64,000 bases of DNA from DATKQY01 sp035532475 (lineage in GTDB: Bacteria; Actinomycetota; Acidimicrobiia; Acidimicrobiales; Bog-793). Positions 56,709 through 64,000 of the stretch are shown piece after piece. Under the pieces are notes generated by a model. The model searched no databases. It saw only the letters and a program-made list of their open reading frames with translations, and had not been told where the DNA came from. Each line of letters begins with the position of its first letter. Position 1 is the stretch's first letter. Made by a program: the position numbers and the translations under genes. The stretch is from the NCBI GenBank assembly GCA_035532475.1, contig DATKQY010000057.1:68195-132194 (forward strand). The letters are read 5' to 3'.

Positions 56709-57836
56709 TCAGCCCGCGACGACGGGGATCCGCCGGGGCGAGCCGTCCATCGCCTCCGGCCAGCGGCGGCGGCTCACGCGCGACAGCTTCTCGAGCAGCA
56801 CCACCGCGCCGGGGTCGTCGGCGATCGGTCTCGTCTCGATCGCCCCGGCGGCGGCCATCTCGGCGAGCAGCTCACGGCCGCGTGCGGTGCGCACGATGGT
56901 GAGGGTCCAGTCGGCGAAGGCCCCGATGCCCCCCGTCGAGATGTCGGCGTGCTCCGCCGCGAAGTCGGGGCACGCCTTGCAGCCCTCGCGCGTCCAGGCG
57001 TGGGCCTCTTTCAGCGGCACCTCGTGGTAGCCGCCGTCACGCGTCCAGATCTGGAAGACGCCCTTGATGTTCATCTTGACCATCTCCTCGCGGGCGAGGC
57101 CGTAGCGCGCCTCGAACAGCTCAGGGAAGATGGCGTCGTCGAAGGTCTTCGAGCAGAGCAGGCCGATCGTGAGCGCGAAGCGCCGGGCGACCTTGCCGGC
57201 CTTCCGGGCCGCCATCACCGCCGGTGCCGACGCCTGGCAGCTCATCCCGACGAGCGCGACGCGCTCGGCCCCGCCCTCGATCGCCTCGGCGTAGGCGAGC
57301 GGGTTGGCGGAGTAGGTGTAGCGCGACCCCGAGGCGGCGAGCACCTCGGCGCGGGTGCGGGCGACGCCCGGCACCGCCTTCCAGCTCGCCGCGCCACCCT
57401 CCAGGTAGGAGACGAGCGCCGCGTCGACGACGTCGTGCTCGAGGGCCCAGACGAGGATCGCCGAGACGAGCCCCCCGTCCTGGCCGGCGCCGTGGAGCTC
57501 CGGGTCGGTCGCGCGCGCCAGCACCACGTCGTCGGCGACGCCGTAGACCTCGTCGTCTTTGCGCGGCCGGCCGAAGAGGAAGCTGTCGATCTCCGGCTCC
57601 CAGGAGCGAAAGCGCGGGCAGGCCCGGGTGCAGAGGGTGCAGCCGCGCTGGCCGTGGGTGCAGTCGGTCGGGCCGCCGGCGTCCTCGACGTGAAAGGGCC
57701 GGTAGCGGCCGTTGGCGTCGTCGTAGCGGAGCACGTCGTAGGGGCAGGCGACGATGCAGCCGGCACAGCCGGTGCAGAGCCCGGACGTCACGACCTCGGT
57801 GTACAGCTCGGCCCACTGCGGCTTCTCGGGAGGCAC
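56709..57836 (-). CDS. Coenzyme F420 hydrogenase/dehydrogenase beta-subunit family protein
   Basis: A 375-residue FrhB/FdhB-type protein. The N-terminal ferredoxin-like site is CTGCAGCIVACP, with more cysteines in CTHGQRGCTLCTRACPRF. The FAD/F420 domain follows, with LVGMSCQASA and GLLCSKTF, then EGCKACPDFAAEHADIS. It should transfer electrons between F420 and a partner, which is not encoded next to it. GTG 57836 has TAAGGT seven bases upstream, overlapping the bcp stop codon. Confidence 0.88.
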   Translation of the reverse strand: MPPEKPQWAELYTEVVTSGLCTGCAGCIVACPYDVLRYDDANGRYRPFHVEDAGGPTDCTHGQRGCTLCTRACPRFRSWEPEIDSFLFGRPRKDDEVYGVADDVVLARATDPELHGAGQDGGLVSAILVWALEHDVVDAALVSYLEGGAASWKAVPGVARTRAEVLAASGSRYTYSANPLAYAEAIEGGAERVALVGMSCQASAPAVMAARKAGKVARRFALTIGLLCSKTFDDAIFPELFEARYGLAREEMVKMNIKGVFQIWTRDGGYHEVPLKEAHAWTREGCKACPDFAAEHADISTGGIGAFADWTLTIVRTARGRELLAEMAAAGAIETRPIADDPGAVVLLEKLSRVSRRRWPEAMDGSPRRIPVVAG

Positions 57837-57843
57837 GCGGGCG

Positions 57844-57849
57844 ACCTTA
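57844..57849 (-). promoter_or_regulatory. Candidate -10 box for leaderless FrhB-like gene
   Basis: Minus strand TAAGGT, seven bases before GTG 57836. The hexamer contains the bcp stop codon TAA, so the gene could be expressed both by read-through from bcp and from this site. Confidence 0.45.
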
Positions 57850-58311
57850 CGCCTCGAGCGCGGCGAGCACCTTGGCGGCGTGGCCGTCGGCGCGCACGTG
57901 GTACCAGGCCTGCTCGAGCCTGCCGTCGGGGTCGACGAGGAACGTCGAGCGGATGACCCCGACGGTCGTGCGCCCGTACAGGGTCTTCTCGCCCCACGCG
58001 CCGTAGCGCTCCATCACCGAGTGGTCCACGTCGGACAGCAGGCGCACCGTCAGGCCGTAGCGGTCGCGAAAGCGCCGGTGCGACTCAGCGCCGTCGGGCG
58101 AGATGCCGAGGACCTCGACACCGAGGCGGGAGAAGTCGTCCAGCAGCTCGTTGAACTGGCTCGCCTCCTTGGTGCAGCCCGGCGTGTCGTCGGCGGGGTA
58201 GAAGTAGACGACGACCCGCCTGCCGGCGAGATCGGCGAGCGCAACCGGCTCGCCGTCCTGGTCGGGGAGGCTGAAGGCCGGGGCCTCGTCACCCGCCGCA
58301 AGCTTGACCAT
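57847..58311 (-). CDS. bcp: Thioredoxin-dependent thiol peroxidase (Bcp/PrxQ)
   Basis: A 154-residue peroxiredoxin. The peroxidatic Cys46 lies in YPADDTPGCTKEASQF. The resolving Cys found five residues later in many PrxQ proteins is Ser here, so this may be a 1-Cys type. ATG 58311 has GGGAGGAG about eight bases upstream, and TACCCT at 58348-58353 on the minus strand is a possible -10, giving a short normal leader. Confidence 0.93.
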   Translation of the reverse strand: MVKLAAGDEAPAFSLPDQDGEPVALADLAGRRVVVYFYPADDTPGCTKEASQFNELLDDFSRLGVEVLGISPDGAESHRRFRDRYGLTVRLLSDVDHSVMERYGAWGEKTLYGRTTVGVIRSTFLVDPDGRLEQAWYHVRADGHAAKVLAALEA

Positions 58312-58417
58312 GGCGTGCTCTCCTCCCGAGAAAGATCGCGAAGACCCAGGGTACACACCGCAAGGTGCCGGATGACCGGGCCGCAGGTGGCAGACTCAAG
58401 GGAGTGAGCCAGAACAG

Positions 58418-59605
58418 ATGACCTCCAAAGCCACCTTCGCCTCCCTCGGCGTGGCACCGGCGCTCGTCGCCGTGCTGGCCTCGTCGGGCATCGAGACCCC
58501 CTTCCCGATCCAGGCCCTGACCATCGCCGACGCCCTCGGCGGCCGCGACGTCTGCGGCAAGGCGAAGACGGGGTCCGGAAAGACGCTCGCCTTCGGCCTG
58601 CCGTTGCTGATGCGCACCCCGCAGGCCCAGCCGAAGCTGCCGGCCTCGCTCGTCCTCGTGCCGACACGCGAGCTGGCCGTCCAGGTCACCGAGGTGCTCG
58701 AGGTGCTCGGCAAGGCGATCGGGCGCCGCGTCGCCGCCGTCTACGGCGGCGCCGACCTGGAGCGCCAGGCGAAGCAGCTGGCGAAGGGCATCGACGTCGT
58801 GGTCGCGACCCCCGGGAGGCTGATCGACCTCCAGGACCGCAAGGCCGTCTCGCTCGCCGCGGTGTCGACCCTCGTGCTCGATGAGGCGGACCGCATGGCC
58901 GACATGGGCTTCATGCCCCAGGTCGAGTGGCTGCTCCGGCACATGACGGCTCCGCGCCAGACGCTGCTCTTCTCGGCGACGCTCGACTCCGCCGTCGACC
59001 AGCTGGTCAAGCGCTACCTCAGCGACCCGGTCTTCTTCGAGGTCGCCTCGGCCCACCAGACGGTCGACGCGATGGAGCACCGCTTCTTGAAGGTGCACCA
59101 GATGGACAAGGCCAAGGTCGCCGCCGCGATCGCGCGCGGCTCGGAGAAGGCGCTGGTGTTCGTCCGCACCAAGCGCGGCGCCGACCGCCTCGTCGACGAT
59201 CTGCGGGCGAACGGCGTCCGGGCGGCCGCGATCCACGGCGACCTGCGCCAGGGCATACGCGAGAAGGCCCTCGACGAGTTCACCGCCGGCCGGCTCCCCG
59301 CGCTCGTCGCCACGGACGTCGCGGCGCGCGGCCTCGACATCGAGGGTGTCGACGTCGTGGTGCACTACGACCCCCCGGAGGACCACAAGGCCTACCTCCA
59401 CCGCTCCGGCCGGACGGCGAGAGCCGGCGAGAGCGGGATCGTCGTGACCCTGGTGCTGTGGGACCAGGAGCTGGCCGTCGAGCGCCTCCAGCGCCGGCTC
59501 GGGCTGAGCGTGCCGCTCGTCGAGGTGTTCTCGAACGACCCGCGCCTCGCCGAGCTGGCGGCGTGGAACCCCGCCGAGGCGGCCGTGCAGGGGGCGTCCT
59601 CCTGA
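58418..59605 (+). CDS. DEAD-box RNA helicase
   Basis: A 395-residue helicase core. Motif Q region is FPIQALTIADAL; motif I AKTGSGKT; Ia PTRELAVQV; II DEADRMADMGF; III SAT; V ATDVAARGLDIEG; VI HRSGRTARAGESG. There is no long C-terminal RNA-binding extension, so it is a minimal type like RhlE. ATG 58418 with GGGAG upstream. It is immediately followed by, and probably coupled to, the MBL hydrolase gene. Confidence 0.94.
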   Translation: MTSKATFASLGVAPALVAVLASSGIETPFPIQALTIADALGGRDVCGKAKTGSGKTLAFGLPLLMRTPQAQPKLPASLVLVPTRELAVQVTEVLEVLGKAIGRRVAAVYGGADLERQAKQLAKGIDVVVATPGRLIDLQDRKAVSLAAVSTLVLDEADRMADMGFMPQVEWLLRHMTAPRQTLLFSATLDSAVDQLVKRYLSDPVFFEVASAHQTVDAMEHRFLKVHQMDKAKVAAAIARGSEKALVFVRTKRGADRLVDDLRANGVRAAAIHGDLRQGIREKALDEFTAGRLPALVATDVAARGLDIEGVDVVVHYDPPEDHKAYLHRSGRTARAGESGIVVTLVLWDQELAVERLQRRLGLSVPLVEVFSNDPRLAELAAWNPAEAAVQGASS

Positions 59606-60315
59606 GCGACCGGCGGTACTTCCGCCAGCTCCTCGCGGGCAGGGACTACGCGCTCGACGACCGCTTCGCCCGGGAGATGGCCAACTACGTCTACGCGATC
59701 GGCGACCGCGAGACCGGCGAGGCGGTCCTCGTCGACCCCGCCTACGCGCCGGCCGAGCTGGTCGCGCTGCTCAGAGCCGACGGCCTCTCGCTGAGCGGGG
59801 TCCTGCTCACGCACTACCACGCGGACCACGCCGGCGGGCACATCGGTTCCGTCGAGATCGCCGGCATCGCCGCGCTGCTCGAGCACGCCGACGTCCCCGT
59901 CCACGTCCAGCGCGACGAGCTCGGCTGGGTGACGGCGACCACCGGTGTCGGCGCGGGCTCGCTCCTCGCCCACGCCCCCGGCGACACCGTCACCGTCGGG
60001 GGCCGTTCGATCACGCTCGTCCACACGCCGGGCCACACCCCAGGCAGCCAGTGCCTCCTCGTCGACGGCACCCTCGTGACCGGCGACACGCTGTTTCTGC
60101 ACGGCTGCGGGCGGACGGACCTTCCCGGCGGTGACCCGGTCGCCCTCTACGACAGCCTGATCCACCGCCTGGCGCCGCTGCCGGGCGAGACGGCGGTCTT
60201 CCCTGGCCACGCCTACGCCCCCGAGCCGAGCGCCTCCCTGGCGGTGCTGCGCGCGGAGAACCCCGTGCTCGCGCCGCTCGATGAGGCGGACTGGCTCGTG
60301 CGCTACGGCGCCTGA
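59602..60315 (+). CDS. MBL-fold metallohydrolase (glyoxalase II / persulfide-type)
   Basis: A metallo-beta-lactamase-fold hydrolase of about 237 residues. Metal ligands are HYHADHAGG, HTPGHTPGSQ, GDTLFLHGCGRTDL and the late GHAYAPEP. The family's conserved N-terminus YFRQLL demands a start at or before 59602. The only codon at the helicase stop is CTG (CTGA overlap); GTG 59563, 43 bp inside the helicase gene, is the conventional alternative. Its end overlaps the convergent aminotransferase by 13 bp. Substrate not defined. Confidence 0.9.
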   Translation: MSDRRYFRQLLAGRDYALDDRFAREMANYVYAIGDRETGEAVLVDPAYAPAELVALLRADGLSLSGVLLTHYHADHAGGHIGSVEIAGIAALLEHADVPVHVQRDELGWVTATTGVGAGSLLAHAPGDTVTVGGRSITLVHTPGHTPGSQCLLVDGTLVTGDTLFLHGCGRTDLPGGDPVALYDSLIHRLAPLPGETAVFPGHAYAPEPSASLAVLRAENPVLAPLDEADWLVRYGA

Positions 60316-61478
60316 GCCGCCAGGCGGCGAAGGGCCTCCTCGAGCAGGTCCAGCGCCTCGGCCAGCACGGGGCGGGGCGTCGCGAAGTTGAGGCGTGCGT
60401 GGCCGCGCCCCGCCGGCCCGAACCACCCGCCGGGCTGGAGCGCGACGCCCGCCTCGCGCTGCAGCACGGCGGCCGGGGCATCACCGAGCCCGGTGCCGCG
60501 CATGTCGAGCCAGGCGAGGTAGGTCCCCTCTGGCGGGACGTGGGCCACCCCGCGCCAGGCGGCGACCCGCCCCGCCACGAGCGCCCGCTGGCGCGCGAGA
60601 TAGGCGATCAGGTCCTCAAGCCAGGGCCCGCCCGCCTCGTACGCGGCGAGGGTCGCGAGCAGCCCGAGCGAGCTCGGGCTGCCGCGCAGATGCGGGGGGA
60701 ACGCCGCGAAGCGCTCCCGTAGCGCCGGCGAGCCGAACACCGCGGCCGCGCAGCCGAGCCCGGCGAGGTTGAAGGTCTTCGAGGCGGACGTGAGGGTGAC
60801 CGTGCGCCGGGCGATCTCCGGGCCGAGGGTGGCGAGCGCCGTGTGCGCGGCCCCCGGCAGGGTCAGGTCGGCGTGGATCTCGTCGGAGACGACGACGAGG
60901 TCGTGGGCGCAGGCGATCAGCGCCAGCGCCTCAAGCTCGTCACGGCGGAGGACCCGGCCGGTCGGGTTGTGGGGGTTGCAGAGCAGGAGGCAGCGCACGC
61001 CCTCCGCGACGACGAGCCGCTCGAGCGCCGCGGCGTCGAAGCGGTAGCCGGCCGCCGACGCCTCGAGGTCCAAGGTGACGGGACGCCGGCCCGTCTCTCG
61101 CACCGAGGAGGAGAACGGCGGGTAGGCCGGGGTGAGGAAGAGCACCCCGTCCCCCGGTCCGGTGAGCGTCATCAGCGCGGCGCAGATGCCCTGGACGACG
61201 TCGAAGGTGAGCAGCACGTCCTCGGCCGACACCGCCACGTCGTAGCGGGCGCGCAAGCGGTCGGCGAAGGCGGCACGCACCTCGGCCCGCAGCCGCTCGG
61301 CGGGGTAGCCGAGGTCGTCGGTGTCGACGGCCCGCCCGATCGCCTCGTGCACGGCGGGCGCGACGGGGAAGTCCATGTCGGCGACCCATGCGGCGAGCAC
61401 CTTGCCCCCGTCCCGGGACCACTTCTCGCCGCGCCGCCGGGAGAGCTGCGCCCTGCCGTAGCGCTCGAAGTCGTGCAC
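60303..61478 (-). CDS. PLP-dependent aminotransferase / C-S lyase, PatB/MalY-like
   Basis: A 391-residue fold-type I PLP enzyme. The PatB/MalY signatures are WVADMDFPVAPAVHEAI near the start and ITPAYPPF-like LTPAYPPFSSSV. PLP-contact residues are NPHNPTGRVL, DEIHADL and the Schiff-base Lys in SASKTFNLAGLGCA. Such proteins are usually cystathionine beta-lyases. GTG 61478 has AGGAGG five bases upstream. Confidence 0.92.
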   Translation of the reverse strand: MHDFERYGRAQLSRRRGEKWSRDGGKVLAAWVADMDFPVAPAVHEAIGRAVDTDDLGYPAERLRAEVRAAFADRLRARYDVAVSAEDVLLTFDVVQGICAALMTLTGPGDGVLFLTPAYPPFSSSVRETGRRPVTLDLEASAAGYRFDAAALERLVVAEGVRCLLLCNPHNPTGRVLRRDELEALALIACAHDLVVVSDEIHADLTLPGAAHTALATLGPEIARRTVTLTSASKTFNLAGLGCAAAVFGSPALRERFAAFPPHLRGSPSSLGLLATLAAYEAGGPWLEDLIAYLARQRALVAGRVAAWRGVAHVPPEGTYLAWLDMRGTGLGDAPAAVLQREAGVALQPGGWFGPAGRGHARLNFATPRPVLAEALDLLEEALRRLAAQAP

Positions 61479-61652
61479 CGGTCCTCCTGCGCCGGCGACG
61501 AGCCGGGGCCTCCCGCCGAACGCTACCGGCACCCGTCGTGCTCCCACCAGCGGGCCACGGGCGCGGCCGGATGCGCAGCGACGGTGAAGTGGCGTTGAGT
61601 GTGTGGCATCACTAATCTGCCCCGCCGGCGACGGCACCAGGAGGCGATCTCG

Positions 61653-61919
61653 ATGAGCGCAGGTTCCCGTTACGTCATCCGGGGGGCACGCGTCCTCAGC
61701 CAGGATCCGGCCGTCGGCAACCTGACCCGCGCCGACGTGCTCATCGAAGGCTCGACGATCGCCGTGATCGCCCCGGATCTCGGCCCGCTCGACGCCGCGG
61801 AGATCGACGGCACCGACCGGATCGCTCTGCCCGGCTTCGTCGACACGCACCGGCACAGCTGGCAGTCGCTCATCCGGCACGTCTCGACGGACTGGACGCT
61901 CCCGTTACCGGAACCGTGA
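61653..61919 (+). pseudogene. Amidohydrolase fragment, truncated by the IS607-type element
   Basis: The first ~86 codons of an amidohydrolase (cytosine-deaminase/chlorohydrolase-like): ATG 61653 with AGGAGG upstream, VIRGARVLSQDP, and the metal-binding start GFVDTHRHSWQSLIRHVSTDW. Family members continue for about 350 more residues. Here the frame ends at TGA 61917-61919, next to the left end of the element. The 28 bases beyond the other end of the element do not obviously resume the protein, so the rest is lost, rearranged or beyond the window. Confidence 0.8.
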
Positions 61920-61935
61920 CTAAATGCCACCACGG

Positions 61936-63360
61936 TCAGGCAGCCTCGCCTTGCGACGAGGCGGTGACGGCCTTGTCCGCGCGAGCAGTGCCGTCTTCGC
62001 GCTTCACCGGAGGCTTCGGCAGGTGCCGGGGATGCCCTCCTCCACGCGCATTTACCGTCTCCGGGCCACTCCCGGCGACGTGGTGCGATTCTTCGAGAAC
62101 CCGCCGCCCGTAGGCAGCGAGGTTCAGTGCGGCGTTCAGGTCCCGGTCGGTCTCGAGGCCGCAGTGTTCGCAGCGATAGGTCCTCGTCGCGAGGGAGAGC
62201 TTGGTTTTCGTCTCTCGGCACGACGAGCAGGTCTTCGAGCTGGGGAAGAAGCGGTCGGCGACGACGAGCGTGCCGCCGCGCCAAGCGAGCTTGTAGGTGA
62301 GCTGCCGGCGGAGCTCGGCCGGCGAGACATCGAGCACCGCGCGGTTCAGTCCGGCCTTCGCGCGCCGGCCGTTGTGGGCGTGACCACCATCGGCCTCGGG
62401 CCTCGGCTTCGGCGCTGCCGTCATGCCGGCGACGTTCAGGTCTTCGACGACAACCGTGCCGTAGTTCGATGCAAGCGCACTCGTGAGCTTGTGGAGCGCG
62501 TCACGGCGGGTGTTCGCCACCCGGGCGTGGCAGCGGGCGAGCTTGGCCCTCGTCTGGCGACGGCGCTTCGAGCCCTTCTGGCGCCGCGACTGCTCGCGGC
62601 TGAGGCGTGCCATCTTGCGCTCGTAGCGGCCGAGGACCTTCGGGTTCGCCACGAGCTCGCCGGTGGAGAGTGCCGCGAGGACCTTCACCCCGAGGTCGAC
62701 GCCAACGACCGCATCGGGGAGCCTCGCGGGCGCGTCCGTGCGTTCGAGCTCGCAGGTGAAGCTCACGAACCACCGACCAGTTTGCTCGGAGACCGTGGCC
62801 GAGCAGATCCGGGCACGACCGGTGTCGAGGAGCTCGCGGAGCTTTCCCGTCTGCTCCTTTACCCGCACGACACCGACGCGCGGGAGCTGAACGTGGCGGT
62901 CGTCACGCACGCGGATGGCGCCGGTAGTGAACCGACAGGACTTCCTCACCCGCTTCTTCTTGAACCGGGGGAACCCGACCGTGCCGGCCCGCGCGCCCGC
63001 ACGGGACTTCGACCACCCCTCGAGCGCCCGGGCGAGAGCGTCGAGGCCGCTCGAGTACGCCTCCTTCGAGTTCGCGACCCACCAGGGAGCTGTCTCGGCC
63101 TTCTCCCGGTTCCACTCCTTGCGGAGCGCCGGGAGGTTCCAGGGCACGTCGATCGTGCGAGCAAGGCGCTCGACGTCGCCGTCGGGGAGGAGCTCGCGAA
63201 GCGCTGCCCGGCGGACCTGTTCACGTTGCTCGAGGCGGGCCTTCACGAGCGCGAGGCCCCAGTTGTAGGCGAAGCGGGACGCTCCGGCATGCGAGCTCAG
63301 CGCCGCACGCGTCCGATTGTTCGGGTCGAGCTCGAAGCGGAATGCCTGGTGAACGAGCAC
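61936..63360 (-). CDS. tnpB: TnpB RNA-guided nuclease (IS607 accessory protein)
   Basis: A 474-residue TnpB. RuvC residues are Asp222 (VGVDLG), Glu306 (VVVEDLN) and Asp407 (DRDLNAALN). The zinc finger is Cys378/381 (CSSC) and Cys397/400 (CEHC). The N-terminal REC-like part starts QAFRFELDPN. GTG 63360 overlaps the tnpA stop (TAGTG). All catalytic residues are present. The known partner RNA is made from the 3' end of tnpB and the element end, with its guide from flanking DNA. Confidence 0.93.
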   Translation of the reverse strand: MLVHQAFRFELDPNNRTRAALSSHAGASRFAYNWGLALVKARLEQREQVRRAALRELLPDGDVERLARTIDVPWNLPALRKEWNREKAETAPWWVANSKEAYSSGLDALARALEGWSKSRAGARAGTVGFPRFKKKRVRKSCRFTTGAIRVRDDRHVQLPRVGVVRVKEQTGKLRELLDTGRARICSATVSEQTGRWFVSFTCELERTDAPARLPDAVVGVDLGVKVLAALSTGELVANPKVLGRYERKMARLSREQSRRQKGSKRRRQTRAKLARCHARVANTRRDALHKLTSALASNYGTVVVEDLNVAGMTAAPKPRPEADGGHAHNGRRAKAGLNRAVLDVSPAELRRQLTYKLAWRGGTLVVADRFFPSSKTCSSCRETKTKLSLATRTYRCEHCGLETDRDLNAALNLAAYGRRVLEESHHVAGSGPETVNARGGGHPRHLPKPPVKREDGTARADKAVTASSQGEAA

Positions 63361-63938
63361 TACGCCACCTCGGTGTTCTTCGCCGTCGTGATCGCCCGGA
63401 GCGCTCGATTGCGTGCACCGCGACGCCCATAGAGGCGGGCACAGAACGACGTGAGCACCTCGGTCATGTCCCGCACGAGGTCGTCGTCGACCTCCCCCTC
63501 GTCGACGACGAGGATGCTCCGTCCCTGAGCGGAGAGCGCGGCAGTGAGGTGCTCGACCCCGAAGCGCGCGAGCCGGTCCCGGTGCTCGACGACGATCCTT
63601 GCAACTGAGACATCCGCGAGCAGCCGGGCAAGGCGCGGGCGCTTCGCGTTCAGGCCCGAGCCGACCTCGGTGACGACCTCGTCGACCGATAGGCCGCGCT
63701 CGGACGCCCAAAGGGTCACCCGACCGGCCTGGCGCTCGAGATCGTCGCGCTGGTCGTGCGAACTCACCCGGCAGTAGGCGACGGTCCGACCGCTGGCCAC
63801 TTTCGTCGGCTCCTGCTCGACGACGATCGTGCCCGAAGCCAGCCGGCGCGCGGGCACGGGCATCGTGCCGTCACGGAACCAGCGATACGCGGTGTTGGGG
63901 TGGACGCCGTACGAACGGGCCCACTCGGCGAGCTTCAC
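63360..63938 (-). CDS. tnpA: IS607-family serine recombinase
   Basis: A 192-residue transposase: an N-terminal MerR-like helix-turn-helix (KLAEWARSYGVHPNTAYRWF) followed by a resolvase domain with nucleophile Ser59 in YCRVSSHDQ and RDRLARFG, VEHLTAAL. Start GTG 63938 was chosen because family members begin at MKLSEWA and TACGCT lies seven bases upstream; GTG 63956 is the longer form. Moves the element without target duplication. Confidence 0.93.
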   Translation of the reverse strand: MKLAEWARSYGVHPNTAYRWFRDGTMPVPARRLASGTIVVEQEPTKVASGRTVAYCRVSSHDQRDDLERQAGRVTLWASERGLSVDEVVTEVGSGLNAKRPRLARLLADVSVARIVVEHRDRLARFGVEHLTAALSAQGRSILVVDEGEVDDDLVRDMTEVLTSFCARLYGRRGARNRALRAITTAKNTEVA

Positions 63939-63945
63939 GCGCACG

Positions 63946-63951
63946 AGCGTA
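63946..63951 (-). promoter_or_regulatory. Candidate -10 box for tnpA inside the element end
   Basis: Minus strand TACGCT, seven bases before GTG 63938 and nine bases inside the terminal repeat, so the element would carry its own leaderless promoter. Confidence 0.45.
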
Positions 63952-64000
63952 CGCACGTTTGGTGGCGTTTAGGTGGATCGTCGGGACCAGTTCGTAACCC

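Larger units (their letters stand above)
61920..63972 (-). mobile_element. IS607-type insertion element (tnpA + tnpB)
   Basis: Two overlapping minus-strand genes, a serine recombinase and TnpB, bounded by CTAAATGCCACCA (61920-61932) and, inverted, CTAAACGCCACCA (63960-63972), 12 of 13 bases alike. No target duplication is seen, as expected for the family. The element ends the amidohydrolase gene. Both genes look intact, so it may be active. Exact ends are inferred from the repeats. Confidence 0.8.

Noticed and set aside
63973..64000. Continuation of the amidohydrolase after the IS607-type element.
   Set aside because: The 28 bases do not translate into the expected next segment in any frame, and the window ends, so no claim is made.

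Overview
This 64 kb window is very GC-rich and gene-dense. It reads as chromosome from an actinobacterium outside the best-studied genera. Supporting features are the gene order aroC-aroK/aroB-aroQ-pepQ-efp-nusB-pyrR-pyrB-pyrC-carA-carB-pyrD-pyrF, a bacterial proteasome activator (Bpa), the DUF3090/SCO1664/histidine-phosphatase trio, menaquinone genes and an F420-hydrogenase-beta-like protein. A member of Acidimicrobiia or a neighbouring deep actinobacterial class is my best guess, and it is inference only. I saw no rRNA, tRNA or CRISPR array.

Layout. 1-7 kb: the end of a Dpp/Opp-type ATPase gene, facing two permease genes and two tandem paralogous solute-binding-protein genes that share a 16-bp promoter-region motif. 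7-16 kb: a tightly overlapping pyrimidine operon (pyrR to pyrF) with a PyrR-binding RNA hairpin in its leader. 16-24 kb: the shikimate/efp/nusB block, including an AroK-AroB fusion and a divergent PurM paralogue, then an NfuA-like gene. 24-28 kb: a three-gene signalling unit (receiver-PP2C phosphatase, histidine kinase, Rcp1-like receiver). 28-31.4 kb: an ATP-grasp gene and a radical SAM gene with a C-terminal CCAEP motif, followed by a cysteine-rich protein. 31-37 kb: RNase D, flavin reductase-like, lipoprotein, TyrRS, DUF169 and Ohr. 37-43 kb: menD, menH, menA, menB and menE. 43-46 kb: a DUF255 protein and hypothetical genes. 46.5-51.4 kb: dnaE interrupted by a 408-residue intein carrying LAGLIDADG-type motifs. 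51.5-61.5 kb: Bpa, MsrB, the DUF3090 module, a family-5-like UDG, an FrhB-like protein, Bcp, a DEAD-box helicase, an MBL hydrolase and a PatB-like aminotransferase. 61.6-64 kb: an amidohydrolase fragment ended by an IS607-type element (serine recombinase TnpA plus TnpB).

Genes are mostly packed with 4-bp ATGA/GTGA overlaps, so the pyr, aro and signalling blocks are probably polycistronic. At many first genes of units a TANNNT hexamer lies 6-7 bases upstream of the start codon with no Shine-Dalgarno sequence, the arrangement expected for leaderless transcripts. I used it to choose several starts. The most interesting parts are the pyr leader (a PyrR-binding loop just upstream of the ribosome site plus a terminator-like hairpin inside the first pyrR codons), the ATP-grasp/CCAEP radical SAM pair, the dnaE intein with a cluster of DnaA-box-like sequences upstream of dnaE, and the IS607 element whose TnpB guide RNA would read into the truncated gene.
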